Source: an uncultured Chloroflexota bacterium
GTDB lineage: Bacteria; Chloroflexota; Anaerolineae; Aggregatilineales; Phototrophicaceae
NCBI GenBank assembly: GCA_903864435.1
Contig: CAIPFY010000206.1
Coordinates: 1 to 45,851 of the forward strand
Reading direction: 5' to 3'
DNA: 45,851 nucleotides
Shown: in pieces, positions 34,189 through 42,676 of the stretch
How positions within the stretch are numbered: position 1 is the first letter of the stretch
Layout of the letters: every line of letters begins with the position of its first letter
Notes under the pieces: model-generated
What the model was told of the DNA's origin: nothing
Seen by the model: only the letters and a program-made list of their open reading frames with translations
Database searches by the model: none
Program-made: the position numbers and the translations under genes

Positions 34189-35052
34189 ATGGAAACGCAG
34201 GCGTTGACATTCATGCTCACAAAGGTTCTCGGTGGGCGTGTGCGTGAGTTGACTGGCCTTTCCGGGGGTTCGATCAGTCAGGTTTTCCAAGTCCAGATGA
34301 CCGATGGGCGAGTAGCTGTCGCCAAATGGGCGCAAGACAACCCCGGCGCGATGCTGACCATCGAAGCCAACATGCTGCGCTACCTGCGAACAAACACCGT
34401 TCTGCCCATCCCCGAAGTGTTACATGCCACGCCGGATTTGCTCATCATGAGCCACATCGAGGGCAGCAGTTTCCTGAGCGCCGCTGCACAGGCACACGCC
34501 GCCGAACTCATCGCAGGGCTACACACTATTCGTGGGCAATCTTTTGGCTTTCAGTACACCACCCTGATCGGCGGCCTGCCACAGCCCAACCCGCAAACCG
34601 CCTACTGGATTCCGTTCTTCCGCGAACACCGCCTGCTTTATATGGCGCGGGAAGCCCATCATGCCGAAAAACTCCCCCAATGGCTGCGCACGCGCATCGA
34701 AAAAATGGCCGGTAGTCTGGAACGCTGGCTGACCGAACCGGAGTATCCCGCCCTGATTCATGGCGACCTGTGGACAACCAACATCCTCGCACAGGGCAAA
34801 GTCATAACCGGATTCATTGATCCCGCCATTTACTTCGCGCACCCCGAAATCGAGTTGGCCTTCAGCACCTTGTTCGACACCTTCGACGAGTCCTTTTTTG
34901 ACCGCTACAACGAAATACGCCCGATTCAACCCGGTTTCTTCGAGGAACGGCGCGACATCTATAATCTCTATCCGCTACTGGTGCATGTGAGGTTGTTCGG
35001 CGGGGGTTATGTGAACGCGCTGGATCGAATTGTGACCCGTTTCGGCTTCTAA
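34189..35052 (+). CDS. Fructosamine/ketosamine-3-kinase family protein
   Basis: A kinase of the fructosamine-kinase family (APH superfamily). HGDLWTTNIL is the catalytic loop and GFIDPAIYFAHPEIELA the metal-binding block; both are close to the family consensus. YPLLVHVRLFGGGYV near the C-terminus is also typical. Such enzymes phosphorylate ketosamines formed by protein or amino-acid glycation, leading to deglycation. Length (287) is normal. The start at 34189 has GAGGGG about 9 bases upstream; the track start overlaps the divergent gene. Confidence 0.88.
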   Translation: METQALTFMLTKVLGGRVRELTGLSGGSISQVFQVQMTDGRVAVAKWAQDNPGAMLTIEANMLRYLRTNTVLPIPEVLHATPDLLIMSHIEGSSFLSAAAQAHAAELIAGLHTIRGQSFGFQYTTLIGGLPQPNPQTAYWIPFFREHRLLYMAREAHHAEKLPQWLRTRIEKMAGSLERWLTEPEYPALIHGDLWTTNILAQGKVITGFIDPAIYFAHPEIELAFSTLFDTFDESFFDRYNEIRPIQPGFFEERRDIYNLYPLLVHVRLFGGGYVNALDRIVTRFGF

Positions 35053-35059
35053 GGGGAAT

Positions 35060-35085
35060 GTGGGCAGCCTGTGACAGCCGCCCAC
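35060..35085. other. Short hairpin between convergent genes
   Basis: GTGGGC and GCCCAC pair (6 bp) between the fructosamine-kinase and OsmC genes. No T-run, so only a weak terminator candidate. Confidence 0.35.
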
Positions 35086-35104
35086 CAGCCATACAGGGAA
35101 AAAC

Positions 35105-35536
35105 CTAGCTCACCAGTGTGGCGTTCAGTTCCAGCGGAACGGCAGCCAGCGCCCGCGAAATCGGGCAACCGACCTTGGATTTCTGCGCCAGTTCATCAAA
35201 CTGCGCCTGACCCACACCCGGCACTTGCGCTTCCACGACCAGTTCGATCTTTTCGATCACCGGCCCCTTGTCATCGCGCCCGAAGTGTACCTTAGCCGAA
35301 GCCTGCACCTGCACCGGCGGGAAGCCCGCGTTGGTGAGCTGTGCCGCGAGGAACATCGCGTAGCAGCTGGCATGAGCCGCGCCAATCAGTTCTTCAGGAT
35401 TGGTCATGCTCATATCATCTTCAAAGCGCGATTTGAATGTATACGGCGCTTGCAGCGTACCCGTACCCACCGAGAACGATCCCGAACCCTCTTTAAGCGT
35501 GCCTAGCCACACCGCTGCTGCTGTTTTAACGGCCAT
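35105..35536 (-). CDS. OsmC/Ohr-family peroxiredoxin
   Basis: A small cytoplasmic thiol peroxidase that reduces organic hydroperoxides. The reactive Cys58 is in AAHASCYAMFLA and the resolving Cys124 in KVGCPISRAL, as in OsmC. KEGSGSFSVGTG near the start is a family block. I start at the ATG at 35536 (143 residues), with GGAGG 8 bases upstream; this is the usual OsmC length. Confidence 0.93.
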   Translation of the reverse strand: MAVKTAAAVWLGTLKEGSGSFSVGTGTLQAPYTFKSRFEDDMSMTNPEELIGAAHASCYAMFLAAQLTNAGFPPVQVQASAKVHFGRDDKGPVIEKIELVVEAQVPGVGQAQFDELAQKSKVGCPISRALAAVPLELNATLVS

Positions 35537-35592
35537 ACCCGTATCCTCCAATAAACCCCCGCGACCCTGCGCGAGATGCCCAACAACCATTT

Positions 35593-35620
35593 ACGATACC
35601 ACAAGCAAAGCGCACTTCAA
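35593..35620 (-). promoter_or_regulatory. Promoter of the OsmC gene
   Basis: On the minus strand TTGAAG (35620-35615), a 16-base spacer and TATCGT (35598-35593) lie about 57 bases before the ATG. Confidence 0.4.
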
Positions 35621-35716
35621 CCTAATGTTCAATGAGAATAACCAACCACCTTTCGCCACGCCGCCGCTTTTGTGTTAGTTTCTACAGTTGAGGCAGTTCT
35701 CCGAAATGAGGTCACT

Positions 35717-36493
35717 ATGCGTCTGGCTGTTTTATCGGATATTCACGGCAATCTCGCCGCACTGGAGGCAGTGCTGGCGGATTTGAGCGCGGCAGGCGGC
35801 GCGGATGCGACATGGTGCTTGGGCGATCTGGCGGCTTTCGGCCCCCGCCCTACCGAGTGCATCCGCCGCATCCGGTCACTGGCTGAAACGGACGAAGGCA
35901 AACGGTTCAAGGTGATCGGCGGCAATACCGACCGCTATCTCGTCACCGGCGAACGCCTGAAAACCCCCGCCGCCAAAGACGAGGAGTCACTCCGCGCCCT
36001 ATCCGCCATTTGGCAAGCCCGCGATAGCGCCTTGAACTGGGCAACAGCACAGCTTTCGTGGGACGACTACGAATACCTGAAAAAGATCAACCATCAGGAA
36101 CTGTCCAAGAGCATCCCCGGCTACGGGACGGTGATCGGCTACCACGCCATCCCCGGTAATGACGAGGCCATCCTCGCGCCGGACACGCCGGACGAAGAAG
36201 CCCGCGATTTCCTGCTAGACCGCGAAGGCCGCCTCGCCATCGGTGGGCATACGCACCTGCAAATGGATCGCACCCTCAAAGGCTGGCACGTGGTCAATGT
36301 GGGCAGCATCGGCATGCCGTTCGACCAACCGGGCAGCGCGGCCTATGGCCTGTTCACCTTCGACGGCGACTCGCTGACAGTTGACCTGCGCCGCGTGCCG
36401 TTCGATATCGAAGCCGTGATTGCCGACCTGAACGCAGTGGGCTATCCGGCGGTCAACTGGACAGCAGCGCGGCTGCGCCCGAAGGTGGGGTAA
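35717..36493 (+). CDS. Calcineurin-like metallophosphoesterase (YfcE/MJ0936-like)
   Basis: The metal-binding motifs are all present: LSDIHGNL near the N-terminus, CLGDLAAFGP, GGNTDRY, GYHAIPGND and GGHTHLQ with NVGSIGMP. Such proteins hydrolyse phosphodiesters; the natural substrate is rarely known. I start at the ATG at 35717 (258 residues), with GAGG 5 bases before. It is the first gene of a tight plus-strand run; the next gene begins 5 bases after its stop. Confidence 0.93.
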   Translation: MRLAVLSDIHGNLAALEAVLADLSAAGGADATWCLGDLAAFGPRPTECIRRIRSLAETDEGKRFKVIGGNTDRYLVTGERLKTPAAKDEESLRALSAIWQARDSALNWATAQLSWDDYEYLKKINHQELSKSIPGYGTVIGYHAIPGNDEAILAPDTPDEEARDFLLDREGRLAIGGHTHLQMDRTLKGWHVVNVGSIGMPFDQPGSAAYGLFTFDGDSLTVDLRRVPFDIEAVIADLNAVGYPAVNWTAARLRPKVG

Positions 36494-36498
36494 TCACG

Positions 36499-37134
36499 AT
36501 GGAAGGCGACAAGACCGAAAAGCTACTAAGCGAACTGCAAGGCGAACAGGATTACGGCATTTTTCTGGCGGCGCAGATGAGCGGCGTCCCCGGCGAAATT
36601 CAACTCATGGTGCAAACCGCCCGTTTCGATGAAGCGCAGCAAGGGCTGAAGCCCCGCGCACAGTACATCATCCGGGCGCTGAACGTTGTTGAACAGCGCA
36701 TGAGCCTCGGCGTGTTCGGGCGGATGTTCATCGCCCCCGAACATCCCCTGCTCTATCACTACAACGAACCTCGTTTTGCCGTCCATTTTGAAGGCCAGCC
36801 CAAAGACGTGTTTGAGCTTGTCCTCGATATTCAACAGGGCTACCTCAGCACCTTTGGCCCGTGGCGCGAAATCGCCCGCGATCTGAACCGGCAGCAACCA
36901 CTGGTCAACCTGCTTCAGTCCGGCGGCGGCGTACTGGGGACGATGCCCAAACCGGCAGCGGAACGCATGACGCGCATTTTCGCCCATCACGGCATGGCGG
37001 CGCATCTGGAAGAGGAAGAAACGTATGATAAAGATGATGAGCATGGTCGTTCGCGCCGCATGAAACTGATGGGCATTGACGACTCGTACTTCATCGCGCT
37101 CGATTTCAGCGTGGACGAAATGGGCAAAATATAA
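36499..37134 (+). CDS. Soluble protein of unknown function in the phosphoesterase operon
   Basis: 211 residues, no signal peptide or membrane helix. QDYGIFLAAQMSGVPGEIQLM and FGRMFIAPEHPLLYHYNEP lie in the first half; a Glu/Asp/Arg-rich stretch near residues 170-190 looks disordered. I recognise no family. It begins 5 bases after the phosphoesterase stop, so the two are probably co-translated, and the dehydrogenase gene follows after 35 bases. Confidence 0.7.
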   Translation: MEGDKTEKLLSELQGEQDYGIFLAAQMSGVPGEIQLMVQTARFDEAQQGLKPRAQYIIRALNVVEQRMSLGVFGRMFIAPEHPLLYHYNEPRFAVHFEGQPKDVFELVLDIQQGYLSTFGPWREIARDLNRQQPLVNLLQSGGGVLGTMPKPAAERMTRIFAHHGMAAHLEEEETYDKDDEHGRSRRMKLMGIDDSYFIALDFSVDEMGKI

Positions 37135-37169
37135 ATTTTGAAAAGATGTGTGCGTGAAAGGATTGTGAC

Positions 37170-37937
37170 ATGGAACTCCAAAACAATGTGGCACTGGTGA
37201 CGGGTGGCGCGTCCGGCTTAGGTGAAGCCTGTGTCCGCCGTTTCGCGGCGGCGGGCGCGAATGTCGTGATTCTGGATCGGGACGGTGAACGCGGCAAGGC
37301 GCTGGAAAGCGAACTGGGCGCGGCGGTGCGTTTCGCGCAGGCCGATGTCACCAGCGAAGCCGATGTGACCGCCGCGATCCAACTAGCCTACGACACCTTC
37401 GGGACGCTCGGCGTGGTGGTGAACTGTGCCGGCGTGGGCTGGGCCAGTCGCACCGTGAGCAAAGAGGGGCCGCATCCGCTAGACTTGTTTGAAACCGTCA
37501 TCAAGATCAACCTGATCGGCACGTTCAACGTCATCCGGTTGGCGGCGGCACGCATGGGACAGAACGCGCCCAACGGCGAAGGCGAGCGCGGGGTCATCAT
37601 CAACACCGCCTCGGTAGCGGCCTACGATGGACAAATCGGGCAGGCGGCCTATTCCGCCTCCAAAGGCGGCATCGTCGGCATGACGCTGCCCATCGCCCGC
37701 GACCTGTCGCGCATGGGGATTCGCGTGATAACCATCGCCCCCGGCATCTTTGAAACGCCGATGGTGGCGATGATGACGCCGGAAGTCCGCGCTTCGCTCG
37801 GCGCACAGGTTCCGTTCCCCGCCCGTCTGGGGCGACCTGCCGAATACGCACAGCTTGCACAGAGCATCCTTGAGAATCCGTTCCTGAACGGCGAAGTCAT
37901 CCGGTTGGATGGCGCGGTACGCCTTTCGCCCAAGTAA
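37170..37937 (+). CDS. Short-chain dehydrogenase, 3-hydroxyacyl-CoA dehydrogenase type-2-like
   Basis: A classical SDR of 255 residues with TGGASGLG (11-18) for NAD binding, NCAG (85-88), the catalytic Ser148 and the YSASK pair Tyr161/Lys165. The pattern [24 protein letters not shown] and the late [14 protein letters not shown] are characteristic of the type-2 hydroxyacyl-CoA dehydrogenase group (HSD17B10-like), so 3-hydroxyacyl-CoA oxidation in fatty-acid or branched-chain degradation is likely. The acidic Asp after the second strand (LDRD) favours NAD. Third gene of the operon. Confidence 0.92.
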   Translation: MELQNNVALVTGGASGLGEACVRRFAAAGANVVILDRDGERGKALESELGAAVRFAQADVTSEADVTAAIQLAYDTFGTLGVVVNCAGVGWASRTVSKEGPHPLDLFETVIKINLIGTFNVIRLAAARMGQNAPNGEGERGVIINTASVAAYDGQIGQAAYSASKGGIVGMTLPIARDLSRMGIRVITIAPGIFETPMVAMMTPEVRASLGAQVPFPARLGRPAEYAQLAQSILENPFLNGEVIRLDGAVRLSPK

Positions 37938-37964
37938 TCATCATTCATATGGGGAGTTGGGAAT

Positions 37965-38171
37965 ATGTCGAAATGGGAATATCTGGTGATCTTCATTCAA
38001 GCGCAGCAAGCCAACGCCGCCGCGCAAGAGATGGGCGCGGTGCCACACCTCAACGCCGATAAATTCACCGAAGAATTGAACCGCCATGCGACGGCGGGAT
38101 GGGAACTCATGCAGTTCGAGTGGGTCGGGGATGACGGCGCTCGCGCCATCTTCAAGCGCCCACGCGGATAG
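37965..38171 (+). CDS. DUF4177-family small protein
   Basis: 68 residues with WEYLVIF at the start, ELNRHATAGWELMQFE in the middle and a final IFKRP, the usual layout of DUF4177. GGGAG lies 8 bases before the ATG. Function unknown. It is the last gene of the four-gene operon and is followed by a stem-loop. Confidence 0.85.
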   Translation: MSKWEYLVIFIQAQQANAAAQEMGAVPHLNADKFTEELNRHATAGWELMQFEWVGDDGARAIFKRPRG

Positions 38172-38179
38172 CACACACA

Positions 38180-38220
38180 GCGCAGGCGGCTTCCGTTCCA
38201 ACAGCAGAAGCCGCCCGCGC
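38180..38220. terminator. Terminator-like hairpin between convergent genes
   Basis: GCGCAGGCGGCTTC and GAAGCCGCCCGCGC form a 13-bp stem with one mismatch and a 13-base loop. There is no T-run in either direction. Confidence 0.55.
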
Positions 38221-38228
38221 ACACGCGC

Positions 38229-38792
38229 CTACTTGCCGTCCACCCACACCGGCAGATGACCGAGCGCCACGATATTTGACCATGCGGCGCGGTCGCCTTC
38301 GGTGAAGATGGCCGCTTCCGCCACCACATGCGCTCCAGCTTTGCTCAGGATAAGCCGCATCCCTTGCAGCGTGCTGCCGGTCGAAATCACATCATCCAGC
38401 AGCACCACGCGCTTACCCGCCACCAGTTCACGATCTTTTTCATCGAGGAACAGCGTTTGCGGCGCACCGGTGGTGATACTCAGCGTTTCGGATTGCAGCG
38501 CGTCGCCCATATACGGTTTGTAGGCTTTGCGCAGCACTACGTAGGGCAAACGATTCATCTTGGTCGAAAGCCCGTGTGCCAGCGGGATGCTCTTGGCTTC
38601 GGCAGTCACCAGCACATCCGGCTTATACTCCCACAACCGTTTCGCCAGTTCAACGCTGGCAGCCTCCACCAGTTCGGTGTCGCCCAGAATGTTCAGAATG
38701 GCGATCCGCACCCCCGGCTTAATATCGAACAGGCGCAAATCGCGCTTCACCCCGGCAACTTCAACAGTATAGGTTTCGTACTGAGCCATCAT
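38229..38792 (-). CDS. Purine phosphoribosyltransferase (Apt-like)
   Basis: The PRPP-binding motif VVLLDDVISTGST lies near residue 135, and AEAKSIPLAHGLS matches the ribose-phosphate loop seen in adenine and xanthine phosphoribosyltransferases. These salvage a nucleobase with PRPP to the nucleotide. The hood YVVLRKAYKPYMGDALQSE is also Apt/Xpt-like; adenine versus xanthine cannot be decided. I start at the ATG at 38792 (187 residues), with AAAGG 5 bases before; the track ORF runs into the upstream gene. It lies 40 bases after the VWA-FHA gene, on the same strand. Confidence 0.85.
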   Translation of the reverse strand: MMAQYETYTVEVAGVKRDLRLFDIKPGVRIAILNILGDTELVEAASVELAKRLWEYKPDVLVTAEAKSIPLAHGLSTKMNRLPYVVLRKAYKPYMGDALQSETLSITTGAPQTLFLDEKDRELVAGKRVVLLDDVISTGSTLQGMRLILSKAGAHVVAEAAIFTEGDRAAWSNIVALGHLPVWVDGK

Positions 38793-38832
38793 TAGAACCT
38801 TTGCGATTGACCTTGAATAGAAGAACAGACGA

Positions 38833-40434
38833 TTAGCCGTGATCGTGGAATACGATCTGCTCGTGCCCCACGCGGGCAATATCCCCCACGTTGAGGGGCA
38901 TTGCTTCCCTCAAGAGAACATCATTCAAGAACGTTCCGTTGGTGCTGCCGAGGTCTTCCAGCAGCAGGCGTTCGCCCTCCCGCTTGATCTGACAGTGAAA
39001 ACGCGAAACATTCTTCGCCACAAGCACAATTTCGTTCTGCGGCGCACGCCCGATGCGAATCAGGTCACTCTGGATCGGATAGGTGTGTTCGCCCCATGTC
39101 AAATGCGTGGGGTTCGTGCCTTCCTTGCGCTCGATCTCTGGAACACGCGAACGTTCGCTCTCCCGCGACCGGAAGAACTGCGTGCTTTCATGGCGATCCG
39201 TCATGGTATAGATAGCCTGCGTCGCCATAGACTTGCGGCTGTATTTATCATAGAACTCGGCGCCGCGTTTCATTTCTTCCGACTGTTTGACCAGCGCCTC
39301 ATGTTCTTCGACCAGCGGCTTGCTATCCAGCTTGGCATCTTCGATTACGCCGGCAGCCTGCCGCAGCGTTTGCGAAGCGCGTTCATAATCGCCCTTGTCC
39401 GCCGCCGACACCGCCTCGCGCCGCGCTTTCGCGGCTTGCAGCAGCAGCACCGACTCGCGCACAGCCGCGTTAGCCTCGCCAGCGCCTTCTTGATCGCTCA
39501 CATGCACAACAACGGGCAATTCCAACGTCTGATGCTGGACGCCGGATTCCGTCACTTCATCGAACGAGAAACGCAGCAACGCAATCTGGCGCTGCCCGAT
39601 TTCATGCAGCGCAGGCACGCTAATTTCCAGTATCAGCGTCTTGACCTCATCCCCGAACACATCGCCCAGACTAAACGAGATCGAACGCCCGTCGCTGTGC
39701 ATGTTGTAAGCGTTCAACTGGTTGATGTTGGAAATATCGTCGCTGGGGACGAGCGTCACCGTCAGGTTTTGCCCGACCACGTTCAGCAAGCCGCGCAGTT
39801 CTTCCTGAAAGATCAGCGGCGCGACTTCCGGGCTTTCGATGAAATAGAATGCCCCGCCGCCCGCGTCGGCCATCGCCATCATCAAATCTTCGTTGAAATC
39901 CTCGCCCAAGCCCATTGTACTCGTCGTCACCCGTGCGCCGCGTTTCTGATGCGCCAGCGCGACCAGCTTCTCCGGTTGGGTAATCCCCCGGTTCGCCAGC
40001 CCATCGCTCATCAGGATCACACGGTTCAGGGCATCGTGGCGCAGATTTTGCTCGACCAGCGAACACCCCTGAAGCCAACCGCCGCTGAGGTTAGTCATCC
40101 CGCCGGCCTTAATCTGGCTCAAACGCTGATTGACGGCATCCTTATGCACAATACGTTCCGGCGGCAGCAGCACTTCCACATTTTCGTTGTACAACACGAT
40201 AGAGAGCAGGTCGTTCACGCCCAGATTTTGCACGAGGAACTGCGCCGCCTGCCGGGTGAACGACAGCTTATCGCCCGCCATTGACCCGCTGCGATCCAGC
40301 ACAAGGCTTAAGTTGAGAGGTCGGCGCTGTTCAGCCCCCGGCGCAGCGCCAGCCACCAGACGCGCCATCAAATAGAGCTTCCGCTCGCGCTCCACCGTGA
40401 CCACATCATAATCCAGCGCGAAATCGGCCTTCAT
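38833..40434 (-). CDS. VWA-FHA protein
   Basis: A von Willebrand factor A domain (about 40-230) has a complete metal-ion adhesion site: DRSGSM, the Thr in GGMTNLSGG and MSDGLANRG. A middle beta region and a helical stretch (about 320-410) follow. A C-terminal FHA domain (about 450-530) has IRIGR, SRFHC and DLGSTNGTFLN, the phosphothreonine-binding residues. There is no signal or membrane segment, so it acts in the cytoplasm, probably linking a phosphorylated partner to a metal-dependent complex. A matching Ser/Thr kinase is not in the window. The ribosome binding site is weak, and an inverted repeat covers the predicted transcription start. Confidence 0.92.
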   Translation of the reverse strand: MKADFALDYDVVTVERERKLYLMARLVAGAAPGAEQRRPLNLSLVLDRSGSMAGDKLSFTRQAAQFLVQNLGVNDLLSIVLYNENVEVLLPPERIVHKDAVNQRLSQIKAGGMTNLSGGWLQGCSLVEQNLRHDALNRVILMSDGLANRGITQPEKLVALAHQKRGARVTTSTMGLGEDFNEDLMMAMADAGGGAFYFIESPEVAPLIFQEELRGLLNVVGQNLTVTLVPSDDISNINQLNAYNMHSDGRSISFSLGDVFGDEVKTLILEISVPALHEIGQRQIALLRFSFDEVTESGVQHQTLELPVVVHVSDQEGAGEANAAVRESVLLLQAAKARREAVSAADKGDYERASQTLRQAAGVIEDAKLDSKPLVEEHEALVKQSEEMKRGAEFYDKYSRKSMATQAIYTMTDRHESTQFFRSRESERSRVPEIERKEGTNPTHLTWGEHTYPIQSDLIRIGRAPQNEIVLVAKNVSRFHCQIKREGERLLLEDLGSTNGTFLNDVLLREAMPLNVGDIARVGHEQIVFHDHG

Positions 40435-40446
40435 GAAACTGCTTTC

Positions 40447-40474
40447 ACTAGATGGGTATTCATCTAGTATTGTA
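40447..40474 (-). promoter_or_regulatory. Promoter -10 box and operator-like repeat of the VWA-FHA gene
   Basis: On the minus strand TACAAT (40474-40469) is followed at once by the perfect repeat ACTAGATG-N6-CATCTAGT (40468-40447), which covers the likely transcription start. It could be a repressor site or a leader hairpin. The -35 is weak. Confidence 0.5.
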
Positions 40475-40578
40475 CTCTGATTTCATATTGCCAAAGCTAA
40501 ACACATCCAGCACGGGACGGTACCACCACGCATGAACCGGTCGCAGGCAATCCTACCGGCTGACATGTCGTATGCAGA

Positions 40579-41265
40579 CTATCCGGCGTGCATCACGCCA
40601 TCTATCAGCTTGAGAACGCGGTCTGTCCGTTTCGCCAACAGGCTGTCGTGCGTCACGATCACCACCGTCGTTCCGGCCTCGCGCCGGATTTGTTGCAGCG
40701 CGTCCAGCACCAGCGCCCCGGACTCGCTATCGAGGTTGCCGGTTGGCTCGTCTGCCAGCAGTAGCGGCGGGTTGTTCGCCAGCGCCCGCGCAATCGCCAC
40801 GCGCTGCTGTTGCCCGCCCGACAGCTCGGACGGACGGTGACGCAACCGATCTTCCAGCCCCAGCGCGGTCAGCAATTGCTTGGCGCGTTGTTCCGGCTTG
40901 AAGCGCGGCTTGGCGGCGAAATGGATGGGCAGCGCCACATTTTCCAGCGCCGTCAACGTGGGAATCAGATTGAAAAACTGGAAGATAAACCCGATCTTCT
41001 CGTTGCGCACCTCGGTCAGTTGGTCTTCGTTCATGCGGGAAATATCCACGCCGTCAATCTCAATCGTGCCGCGTGTGGGCGTATCCAGCCCGCCGATTAA
41101 GCCGAGCAGCGTACTCTTGCCGCTGCCCGAAGGCCCCACCACACAGACCATCTCGCCCGCGTAAACCTGCATATCCACCCCGCGCAGCGCCCGGACAACC
41201 GTATGCCCTAGCGGGAGTTCTTTTTCGAGACCTTGCGCCCGGATCACAGCGTGACCAAGTACCAT
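40579..41265 (-). CDS. ABC transporter ATP-binding protein, LolD/MacB type (orphan)
   Basis: Walker A is GPSGSGKS (44-51), the Q-loop is in IFQFFNLIPTLTALENV, the signature is LSGGQQQRVAIARAL and Walker B is LLLADEPTG followed by NLDSESG. The FFNLIPTLTALENV pattern is typical of the MacB/LolD/FtsE group, which pairs with FtsX-like permeases. No permease gene is adjacent, so the partner is elsewhere. I start at the ATG at 41265 (228 residues), with AGGAG 5 bases before. The group exports lipoproteins or peptides or remodels the envelope. Confidence 0.93.
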   Translation of the reverse strand: MVLGHAVIRAQGLEKELPLGHTVVRALRGVDMQVYAGEMVCVVGPSGSGKSTLLGLIGGLDTPTRGTIEIDGVDISRMNEDQLTEVRNEKIGFIFQFFNLIPTLTALENVALPIHFAAKPRFKPEQRAKQLLTALGLEDRLRHRPSELSGGQQQRVAIARALANNPPLLLADEPTGNLDSESGALVLDALQQIRREAGTTVVIVTHDSLLAKRTDRVLKLIDGVMHAG

Positions 41266-41298
41266 ATCTGCTCCTGATTGCAAAAGGGTATATGCCAC

Positions 41299-41340
41299 TT
41301 TTGTAATAGGTATTATAGGCTTACAAAAAAAGGGCTTCAA
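41299..41340 (-). promoter_or_regulatory. Strong promoter of the ABC ATPase gene framed by an inverted repeat
   Basis: On the minus strand TTGAAG (41340-41335), a 17-base spacer and a perfect TATAAT (41317-41312). The perfect repeat TTTTGTAA (41299-41306)/TTACAAAA (41321-41328) brackets the -10 box with a 14-base interior, an arrangement typical of repressor sites. Confidence 0.65.
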
Positions 41341-41452
41341 TCCTCTACCGGAATGCGCCGCCGCGCCGCCATAAAAGCACATCAGGTCGGGTGGCCTGAT
41401 CGTGTCCTAACGATGTCTATTTTGAAAAAGCGGCTTCGCCTGTCGGGGTTAT

Positions 41453-41881
41453 TTAGGAGTGCATCCCCCTGCGCGATGCGAGGTTCATGAACGCTGCCAC
41501 AATATCGGTGCGGGTGACGATGCCCACCAGCGTCTCGTCGCGCATGACGGGTAGGCAGCTAATCCGGTTTTGCAGCATGAGCCGTGCCGCTTCTTCGGCG
41601 GGCGCTTCCGGCGGCACCACAATCGGCGCGGGCGTCATGAAGTTGCGCGCCTGCAAGCGGTTAATCAGTTCTTCATCCTGCCAGCGTTCGCGCATAATAT
41701 GCGGGGAATTCAAGGCTGTACGGCAGTCGCGGTCACTGACCACACCGATCAAATGACCGTCTGAACTCAGAACCGGCAAATGATGGCAGCCAACCTTATC
41801 CATCGTCTCCAACGCTTCGCGCAGCGAGCTTTGAAGCCGGATGGTGGCTGGCTTTTTCGTCATAATGTCGGATACATTCAT
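41453..41881 (-). CDS. CBS-domain pair protein
   Basis: Two CBS motifs fill the 142 residues: VSDIMTKKPATI with GVVSDRDC, and ARNFMTPAPIVV with GIVTRTDI. CBS pairs bind adenine nucleotides and regulate other proteins; no other domain is present. GGGAG lies 7 bases before the ATG. It follows the second CBS gene on the same strand. Confidence 0.92.
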   Translation of the reverse strand: MNVSDIMTKKPATIRLQSSLREALETMDKVGCHHLPVLSSDGHLIGVVSDRDCRTALNSPHIMRERWQDEELINRLQARNFMTPAPIVVPPEAPAEEAARLMLQNRISCLPVMRDETLVGIVTRTDIVAAFMNLASRRGMHS

Positions 41882-42003
41882 TCCGCTGCTCCCACAATAC
41901 CGCCCCCGTATACACCCCTAAACATAACGGCCTGTCGAACCGCCGATACGGTGGCAGGCCGCTAAACGGGCGCATCCGTCACGCCCTATGAAGTCTAATC
42001 CGC

Positions 42004-42444
42004 TTATCCAGCACTATTCGTTTTGCCGCGAGACTTGACCAGCATCCGAAACACGTCAGACTCGGTAATCATGCCGATCAGCTTGCCTGCATCATCCACC
42101 ACCGGAATGCCGCTGATTTTCAGTTCCAGCATTTTCTCAGCCGCATCCAGAATAGACTGATTCGCGCCAATCGTGATGACTTTATGCGTCATCACCTTCT
42201 CCACCGTCAACTGCGCCCACAGGTAATTCAGTTCCCAGATGCTCAGAGTCGTCGCATCCGAAGGGCTGGCTTCGCGCACATCGCCAATCGTGACAATGCC
42301 CACGAGATGCTCATTTTCGAGGACGGGCAAACGCCGAATACCACGCTCTTTCATGATCTGATGGGCGCTGCTAATTGAGGTCGCTGGCGAAACGGTCATG
42401 ACGGGTGTCGTCATCCATTCGCGTACCATCACGTTTTCGAGCAT
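42004..42444 (-). CDS. CBS-domain pair protein
   Basis: Two CBS motifs: VREWMTTPVMTV with GIVTIGDVRE, and VEKVMTHKVITI with GMITESDVFRML. It is distantly related to the neighbour at 41453 and has the same layout, so the pair may derive from duplication. AAGGAG lies 6 bases before the ATG. It lies between the other CBS gene and the P-type ATPase gene, all on the minus strand. Confidence 0.92.
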   Translation of the reverse strand: MLENVMVREWMTTPVMTVSPATSISSAHQIMKERGIRRLPVLENEHLVGIVTIGDVREASPSDATTLSIWELNYLWAQLTVEKVMTHKVITIGANQSILDAAEKMLELKISGIPVVDDAGKLIGMITESDVFRMLVKSRGKTNSAG

Positions 42445-42676
42445 GTTGGACTCCTTATACCGAATTCCGCAGCGTTCAGGCAGGCTACGATGAATTTGCC
42501 TTCACTATAAGGGTCATTGAGGGTTATGTGGTACTGAAAAAGGTAATGCAATTGACATGATAATCGTATCGAGACTTATCCGATAAAACGATCACAGGGC
42601 ATACAAGGCGACACGGCTACCTTACGCCTAGGCAGCCATCAGCCATTTTTACGGGGAAAACAAGCAAATAACCAGC

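Noticed and set aside
34114-34335. 74-residue N-terminal extension of the APH-family kinase in the ORF track
   Set aside because: It overlaps the divergent fructosamine-kinase gene and its promoter and has no family similarity; the ATG at 34113 fits better.
38839-40284. 481-residue plus-strand ORF opposite the VWA-FHA gene
   Set aside because: Antisense shadow with strong His/Arg/Gln bias; the minus-strand frame has intact VWA and FHA motifs.
42541-42600. TTGACA and an imperfect repeat suggesting a plus-strand promoter or small RNA between the CBS and ATPase genes
   Set aside because: No good -10 box at the right spacing and no plus-strand gene follows; the repeat pairing is irregular.
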